This document shows positions 4,827 through 8,814 of a DNA stretch of 8,814 nt, one piece after another. Position numbers and translations under genes: made by a program. The stretch's first letter is position 1, and each line of letters begins with the position of its first letter. This DNA is from an uncultured Clostridia bacterium (GTDB lineage: Bacteria; Bacillota; Clostridia; Christensenellales; Aristaeellaceae), in contig CAMOUF010000096.1 in the NCBI GenBank assembly GCA_946626395.1, forward strand, positions 1-8,814. Reading direction: 5' to 3'. The notes beneath the pieces are model-generated. The model saw only the letters and a program-made list of their open reading frames with translations. It ran no database searches and had not been told where the DNA came from.

Positions 4827-6902
4827 TCATTTCAATCCATAGAAAATAGGAGTCTTTCCGTACCGGTTGGCCAGGCTCCCTGTGACGGTCAGGCGAAGAG
4901 AGACCGGGCTCTGGGTCATGGCGGCTGGAACTTCAAAACGGTGAGGGCTCCAGAAGGAAACGCCGATAAATTGGCCGTTCACTTCCAGCGCTGTCATTTC
5001 CTCCGCCTCCAATTCCACCAGCAGCCCGGTGGGGGAAGGGCCGACCTGAGCGGCATAGATTTTTTGAAGGGAAGCGGGTTCTTCCTGAATCAGGGAAAAA
5101 TCCTGATTAGAGATTGTTTTTCCGGGCATGATTTTTTCCGGCAGGGCTTCCCGGAAGGAGGGATCGGCGCAGGCAAACAGCAGTGTGCTTTCAAAGGGCA
5201 AAAGCGTCAGGCTTATTCTTTGCATGCCGTTTTCAGGCAGGCTCTTCTGTTTCCAGCGTTTTCCTGTCCATAGATCATACCGGCCGAGCGGCGATGCCGT
5301 GGGCAGTAAAATATCTCCGGACAGGGGAGAGGTTCCTTCGTTTGTCAGCAGCCATATATCTTGGCCACGCCAGACAAGGCGCGCCGCCCTGAGATCTTTT
5401 TGGGGCGGGAGGCATACGCAGTCCGGCGGAACCGCGCGGGGGTCATGGGGCACGGAGGGGAACAGATTTTCCTCCTCCAATACGGCGCTGTACCGCTTTC
5501 CCCGGCAGACAAGAACGCCCTTTTCCTCCCGGCACTCTTTCCACATACTTTCAGGAATATATCGGAAGCCCCGCTGGGATTGAAACAGCGGCGCTGCGGC
5601 CTCCGGTTTCATATCCCTGTTCCTGCAAAGAACCGCGGTAGGGCAGATGGTGTCCGTTTCCGTCCGCAGGCAGGACATGCGGGCCATGTAGCTGGCCCAT
5701 TGGCTGTAATAAGGCCACCAGATATTGCCGGGGCCCACGTCCGGGGGCCGCTCGGCTCTGCGCTTTCCCAGCAGACTGTAATAGAAGGCATGGGGAATGA
5801 ACATATTCACGCCCCGCACCGCCAGATAATCAATCATCCATTTCATATCGCTGCCGGGGAAATGCCAGGGATCGTCGGCCCTGCCGCAGGCCCCGAAGCA
5901 TTCGTTGGCGTTGCGGCGGCGGTTCATGAGATACGCCATGTCCGCTCCGCATTTGCCCATGACGCTGTCCATGCCGGTAACGCCGCCCTTTTCCGGCGCC
6001 ACCATGCGGTACACCAGATCCTGGCCCGGCACCTGAAAATGGCGCAGCACTTCGATATCATCGCTTTGATGGGGGTGCCCCATCAGGGCAATGCCGTGGT
6101 GATCGCACCAGCGGGACAGGCTTCCATAATATACTTCGCTTTCCCGTTGCAGGATCAACTGCCGATACAGCAGGGTATCGCTGTTTTCTTTCCCGCTGAA
6201 AAGTCCGGCCAGGCCCTCCGGACAGCCCCCTGCCTGGGTAAATACTTGAGCAAATCCGGCTGACCAGGGAAACAGACCGCTGACATTGCGGCCCAGGATG
6301 CTGGGTTCGTCCGTGAATATACCAATTATGGTACTGCCGAAATAGCTTCCAAATTCCCGGGCGTAGGCATCGTGGGTCAGGCCAATGAACCGCTGAACGG
6401 CAGCGGGATTCAAAATATCCGCGCTGGGCGGCGCGTTTTTTTCGCCGTCATCCTCACCAAAGTGCACGCCCCGGATGGTGCCGCCGCTGAACCGCTCCAC
6501 AAGATACCCTGCCGCCGTGGAGCAAAGTACGGTATCCGTGGGCAGGGGGCGGTCCGTCAGCCCGAGGCCCCGGCTGGCCAGCGCCGGGTTTTCTTTTACG
6601 ATCAGCCCGCCCGCCGACCCGGAGGGATACATGCCTTCATCGTACAGCACGACTTTCATATCCAGCTCCGCCGCCGTTTCCACAGCGGTGCGCAGATACC
6701 GGAAAAACACAGGAGACAGATAGCCGATGCGCTTGGGCAGACCCATCCGGGGATGCAGCACCACACCGTATACGCCGTGATCGCAAAAGTCCCTGAGCTG
6801 CCGCCTGATTTCCTCATGCTTGAGATCACCATTGAGAAACCAGAAGGGGAGAGGCGAATATTCCCTGGCGGGATGATCGAGATGATCCAAAAATTCCTGC
6901 AT
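4827..6902 (-). CDS. GH106-like glycoside hydrolase (putative alpha-L-rhamnosidase)
   Basis: This is a predicted glycosidase of 691 residues, probably acting in the cytoplasm because it has no signal peptide or membrane helix. The N-terminal part looks like a TIM barrel of the GH106 type: YSPLPFWFLNGDL (15-27), the GVYGVVLHPRMGLP strand (43-56), YDEGMYPSGSAGG (87-99) and GIFTDEPS (194-201), whose acidic residues are candidate catalytic or metal-binding positions. Further barrel motifs are MGHPHQSDD and NMFIPHAFYYS. The C-terminal 130 residues look like a beta-sandwich sugar-binding domain (LEVNGQFIGVSFWSPHRFEV, then SLANRYG), as at the end of GH106 and GH2-related enzymes. Rhamnosidase activity is inferred from family resemblance; another exo-glycosidase specificity is possible. 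ATG 6902 is chosen because AAAGGA lies 7 nt before it, while TTG 6929 has no ribosome binding site. It follows the solute-binding protein gene, so it probably cleaves the imported sugar. Confidence 0.75.
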   Translation of the reverse strand: MQEFLDHLDHPAREYSPLPFWFLNGDLKHEEIRRQLRDFCDHGVYGVVLHPRMGLPKRIGYLSPVFFRYLRTAVETAAELDMKVVLYDEGMYPSGSAGGLIVKENPALASRGLGLTDRPLPTDTVLCSTAAGYLVERFSGGTIRGVHFGEDDGEKNAPPSADILNPAAVQRFIGLTHDAYAREFGSYFGSTIIGIFTDEPSILGRNVSGLFPWSAGFAQVFTQAGGCPEGLAGLFSGKENSDTLLYRQLILQRESEVYYGSLSRWCDHHGIALMGHPHQSDDIEVLRHFQVPGQDLVYRMVAPEKGGVTGMDSVMGKCGADMAYLMNRRRNANECFGACGRADDPWHFPGSDMKWMIDYLAVRGVNMFIPHAFYYSLLGKRRAERPPDVGPGNIWWPYYSQWASYMARMSCLRTETDTICPTAVLCRNRDMKPEAAAPLFQSQRGFRYIPESMWKECREEKGVLVCRGKRYSAVLEEENLFPSVPHDPRAVPPDCVCLPPQKDLRAARLVWRGQDIWLLTNEGTSPLSGDILLPTASPLGRYDLWTGKRWKQKSLPENGMQRISLTLLPFESTLLFACADPSFREALPEKIMPGKTISNQDFSLIQEEPASLQKIYAAQVGPSPTGLLVELEAEEMTALEVNGQFIGVSFWSPHRFEVPAAMTQSPVSLRLTVTGSLANRYGKTPIFYGLK

Positions 6903-6928
6903 AGATCCATCCTTTCCGGTTCGGAACA

Positions 6929-6962
6929 AGGAAAAGGGGGCTATCCCTTTGGGACAGCCCCC
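6929..6962 (-). terminator. Hairpin between the solute-binding protein and hydrolase genes (terminator or mRNA stabiliser)
   Basis: Read on the minus strand, GGGGGCT (6962-6956) pairs with AGCCCCC (6942-6936), and TCCC (6954-6951) with GGGA (6947-6944) after one mismatch, around an AAA loop. A short U-tail TTTTCCTT follows. It begins 17 nt after the stop of the binding protein gene. The tail is modest, so partial termination is likely: it would let the binding protein be made in excess over the hydrolase and protect its mRNA 3' end. No promoter is evident between the two genes. Confidence 0.75.
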
Positions 6963-6978
6963 GGGGGTTCGGGGAGAA

Positions 6979-8613
6979 TTACTTGGCCAGATCCACTTCG
7001 GTGGCGGTCTGGTTCAGCATATGGGTGGAGTTGCCAGCTTCATAAGCGGCAGCGCGTTCGTCGATCACTTCCTGATATCCGGCATCCAGGTATTCCTGGG
7101 CAAACTGGGCATACAGGGCGTCGAATTCTTCGGGCGCGCACATGGTCAGCTTGTCGCGGTATTCCTTGTACTTTTCAGTCAGCACCTTCTGGTACTCGGC
7201 TTCCGCTTCCATGGAAACGGAATACAGGGCGTTGGCGATGGCCCAGCCGGCATCCTTCACAGCCACCTTGTCATTGTACCACTTGATGACGTCGGCGGTG
7301 AAGTCCTGAGGCAGGTCATGAGGCATATTGTTACTGATCACGTCTTCGATGGTACCGGCCTGGCGGGCTTCGATGGTGATGCACCAGTAGTCCTTGTTGT
7401 TGGAGAAGCCCATCTTATATTCGCCGTTGTAGTCGCTGACGGTGGAGGGCAGGCCCTTTTCGTCCAGCTTATAGTTTTCGCCTTCAATGCCCCACTGGAA
7501 GGTGAACAGGTTTTCTTCCTGGGTCAGCCATTCCATGTACATCCAGGCGGCCTTGATCTGATCTTCGCTGGCGAAGGCGGAGAAGCCCACCATCATGCCG
7601 AAGGGGTTGTCGGTGCGGTAGCCGGGAGTGGTGCCCGTTTCAGGGTCGATCTTGCCATTGACGGGAACGATCGCCAGTTCAGCGCCGGGATTGGCTTCAT
7701 AGAAGGCGGTGAGCCAGTCCATGGAGGCGGAGATGTAGCCGCCGTACTGGTAGTTCTTGCCGTTGATGAAGTTGGTCTTGTCGTCTTCGGTGCCGGTCAG
7801 GTAATATTCAGGATTCATGATGCCGGCATTGTAGCGGTAGTTTTCATTCTTGAGCAACTTATAGTTGGGTTCCCAGCCCAGGGAAGGAATGTTGTAGTCG
7901 CCGTACATGGCCCATTCTTTTTCATCCAGGGGCCAGGTGCGCCACTGATAGTTCTGGTCGGAGCCAACGCCTGTGATCATGGTGCCGCCGGCGGGATATT
8001 CGGCAATGCCCGCTTCCTTGATCTTGAGCATGGCATCGTTGTATTCGCTGGTGGTGACGGGCACATGGTCATAGCCGATCTGCCTGAGCCAGTCCATACG
8101 GACGAAGTTCTGGAAGGTGTAGGAGGTGTCATAGTAAGGACGGTAGGCCGCCACGAAATAGGTTTCGCCGTTGATCTGGGTGTAGGTCAGCTGGTTGTTT
8201 TCCACCATGCGGTTGTAATAGGTGGGCGCGATGGCGGCGAAATCATCCATGTTGAAGGTGGCAAGATACCCGTCGCCCGCCCACTGGGTGACCTTGGGAT
8301 AGTCGTATTCCATCAGCACGGTGGGCAGGTCCTGGGCCGCCGCCAGCATGGAATACTTGGTCAGCACGTCGCTGCGGGGGATGGCAACGTAGTTCACGGT
8401 GATGTTGTACTTGTCGCCGAAGTTCTGCTGAATCCACTTGGTCCAATAGTTGTCTTCCACGTTGGGCACGCCAGCCTGGCCGCGGTCGTACACGGGGATG
8501 GTGATGCTCACGTTCTCGGCAAAGGGTTCCCATGCGGGGGTTTCCGCGGACGCGAAGGACGCGATGCTCAGCAGCATGACCGCTGCCAGCGCCAGGGCAA
8601 GGATCTTCTTCAT
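6979..8613 (-). CDS. Extracellular solute-binding protein of a carbohydrate ABC transporter (LplA-type)
   Basis: This is the substrate-capturing component of a sugar ABC importer, 544 residues, typical of the large LplA-type family 1 binding proteins (about 500-560). The N-terminus MKKILALALAAVMLLSIASFASA is a clear Sec signal peptide with an AxA site (residues 21-23), and mature protein should start at Glu24. There is no lipobox cysteine, although Gram-positive binding proteins are usually lipoproteins. The mature part has the family's alternating lobes: ITIPVYDRGQ, NYWTKWIQQNFGDKYNITVNYVAIPR, a central aromatic-rich region (WRTWPLDEKEWAMYGDY) and the hinge-side stretch AAWMYMEWLTQEE. The AGGAGG ribosome binding site is 8 nt before the ATG. 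It follows a permease whose last codons are visible at 8792-8814. Ligand is unknown; the neighbouring GH106-like enzyme and the Lpl type suggest a rhamnosylated or pectin-derived oligosaccharide, which is inference only. Confidence 0.9.
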   Translation of the reverse strand: MKKILALALAAVMLLSIASFASAETPAWEPFAENVSITIPVYDRGQAGVPNVEDNYWTKWIQQNFGDKYNITVNYVAIPRSDVLTKYSMLAAAQDLPTVLMEYDYPKVTQWAGDGYLATFNMDDFAAIAPTYYNRMVENNQLTYTQINGETYFVAAYRPYYDTSYTFQNFVRMDWLRQIGYDHVPVTTSEYNDAMLKIKEAGIAEYPAGGTMITGVGSDQNYQWRTWPLDEKEWAMYGDYNIPSLGWEPNYKLLKNENYRYNAGIMNPEYYLTGTEDDKTNFINGKNYQYGGYISASMDWLTAFYEANPGAELAIVPVNGKIDPETGTTPGYRTDNPFGMMVGFSAFASEDQIKAAWMYMEWLTQEENLFTFQWGIEGENYKLDEKGLPSTVSDYNGEYKMGFSNNKDYWCITIEARQAGTIEDVISNNMPHDLPQDFTADVIKWYNDKVAVKDAGWAIANALYSVSMEAEAEYQKVLTEKYKEYRDKLTMCAPEEFDALYAQFAQEYLDAGYQEVIDERAAAYEAGNSTHMLNQTATEVDLAK

Positions 8614-8670
8614 TTGGTTTTCCTCCTTTATTATTAGGGCATTCCGCCCTTGGGAACGGGAGAAGAGGGC

Positions 8671-8691
8671 TGAGAGTTAAGAGTTGAGAGT
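8671..8691 (-). repeat. Heptanucleotide tandem repeat, three units (ACTCTYA on minus strand)
   Basis: On the plus strand the units are TGAGAGT, TAAGAGT and TGAGAGT without gaps. They differ at one position. The array is inverted relative to that at 8757-8784; bases 8672-8695 match the reverse complement of 8756-8779 at 18 of 24 positions by my count. GTGCAGAT (8690-8697), which follows immediately, recurs at 3373-3380. Confidence 0.8.
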
Positions 8692-8756
8692 GCAGATGAT
8701 ATCGTGCTGCAACTGTTCACGGCCATCGAATCAAATATGTAACAGCTATATAAATC

Positions 8757-8784
8757 TGAACTCTGTACCCTGAACTCTGTTCTC
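8757..8784 (+). repeat. Heptanucleotide repeat, four units of TGNNCYC type
   Basis: TGAACTC, TGTACCC, TGAACTC and TGTTCTC follow in register, with the first and third units identical. The array ends 7 nt before the stop codon of the permease gene on the minus strand and forms the other arm of the imperfect inverted repeat with 8671-8695. Confidence 0.75.
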
Positions 8785-8791
8785 TGGAAGG

Positions 8792-8814
8792 TCAGCCTTT
8801 CACCGCGCCGACCA
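8792..8814 (-). CDS. Carbohydrate ABC transporter permease, last six codons and stop
   Basis: On the minus strand the window begins with a partial codon (..TG) and then GTC GGC GCG GTG AAA GGC TGA, giving VGAVKG at the C-terminus. This is the characteristic end of the LplC-type inner-membrane permeases (MalG-like family), which usually finish in a phrase like KGVMVGAVKG. It lies upstream of a solute-binding protein gene on the same strand, the expected permease-permease-binding protein order. Only seven codons are visible, so the assignment rests on this short tail and the context. Confidence 0.65.

Larger units (their letters stand above)
8614..8791 (-). other. Gap between ABC permease and binding protein genes, with leader hairpin
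   Basis: These 178 bases contain no gene that I can support. They hold two inverted heptad arrays (8671-8691 and 8757-8784) and, just before the binding protein ribosome binding site, a small hairpin (AGGGC 8636-8640 with GCCCT 8646-8650) followed on the minus strand by A-rich sequence. That hairpin is not a terminator. I found no confident -35/-10 pair, so the binding protein gene may be read from a promoter upstream of the permeases. Confidence 0.5.

Noticed and set aside
5361..6263. Plus-strand open frames opposite the glycoside hydrolase (also 6372-7286)
   Set aside because: Both are antisense to a gene with recognisable glycoside hydrolase motifs, and 6372-7286 runs across two genes and their intergenic hairpin.
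6949..8637. A 562-codon open frame on the plus strand opposite the solute-binding protein gene
   Set aside because: It is the antisense shadow of a GC-rich gene. The translation is a monotonous Gly/Val/His-rich string without a recognisable domain, while the minus-strand frame has a signal peptide, ribosome binding site and family motifs.

Overview
The window reads as part of the chromosome of a Gram-positive anaerobe of the Clostridia, probably a gut or rumen lineage. The evidence is a moderately high GC content with GC-rich third codon positions, strong AGGAGG-type ribosome binding sites, the Bacillota-style infC-rpmI-rplT operon behind a leader attenuator, a ParC-type topoisomerase subunit and an Lpl-type sugar ABC transporter. 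No 16S or marker set is present, so placement below class is a guess.

Bases 1-1783 (+) hold the 3' three quarters of a type IIA topoisomerase A subunit. It lacks the GyrA box where gyrases carry it, so ParC is the better name. Bases 1784-3244 hold a self-contained translation operon. A consensus promoter (TTGACA-16-TATAAT with an extended -10) is followed by a leader of about 150 nt ending in a perfect intrinsic terminator, then infC with an apparent AUA start codon, rpmI, rplT and a second terminator. The layout fits attenuation by ribosomal protein L20 and, through the rare start codon, translational self-control by IF3.

Bases 3245-3525 form an intergenic region with a good promoter and a four-unit heptanucleotide repeat. 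Bases 3526-4746 (+) encode an AI-2E family membrane protein. A hairpin with A-run and T-run flanks (4755-4806) separates it from the genes arriving on the other strand.

Bases 4827-8814 are a minus-strand carbohydrate locus, read right to left: the last codons of an ABC permease (C-terminus VGAVKG), a 178-nt gap with two inverted heptad arrays, an LplA-type solute-binding protein, a strong hairpin, and a cytoplasmic GH106-like glycoside hydrolase. The likely logic is capture and import of an oligosaccharide, perhaps rhamnose-containing, followed by intracellular cleavage.

No clearly new multi-gene system is visible. The points most worth a second look are the 7-bp-period intergenic repeats, which share further blocks between two distant places, the infC leader and start codon, and the solute-binding protein without a lipobox cysteine.
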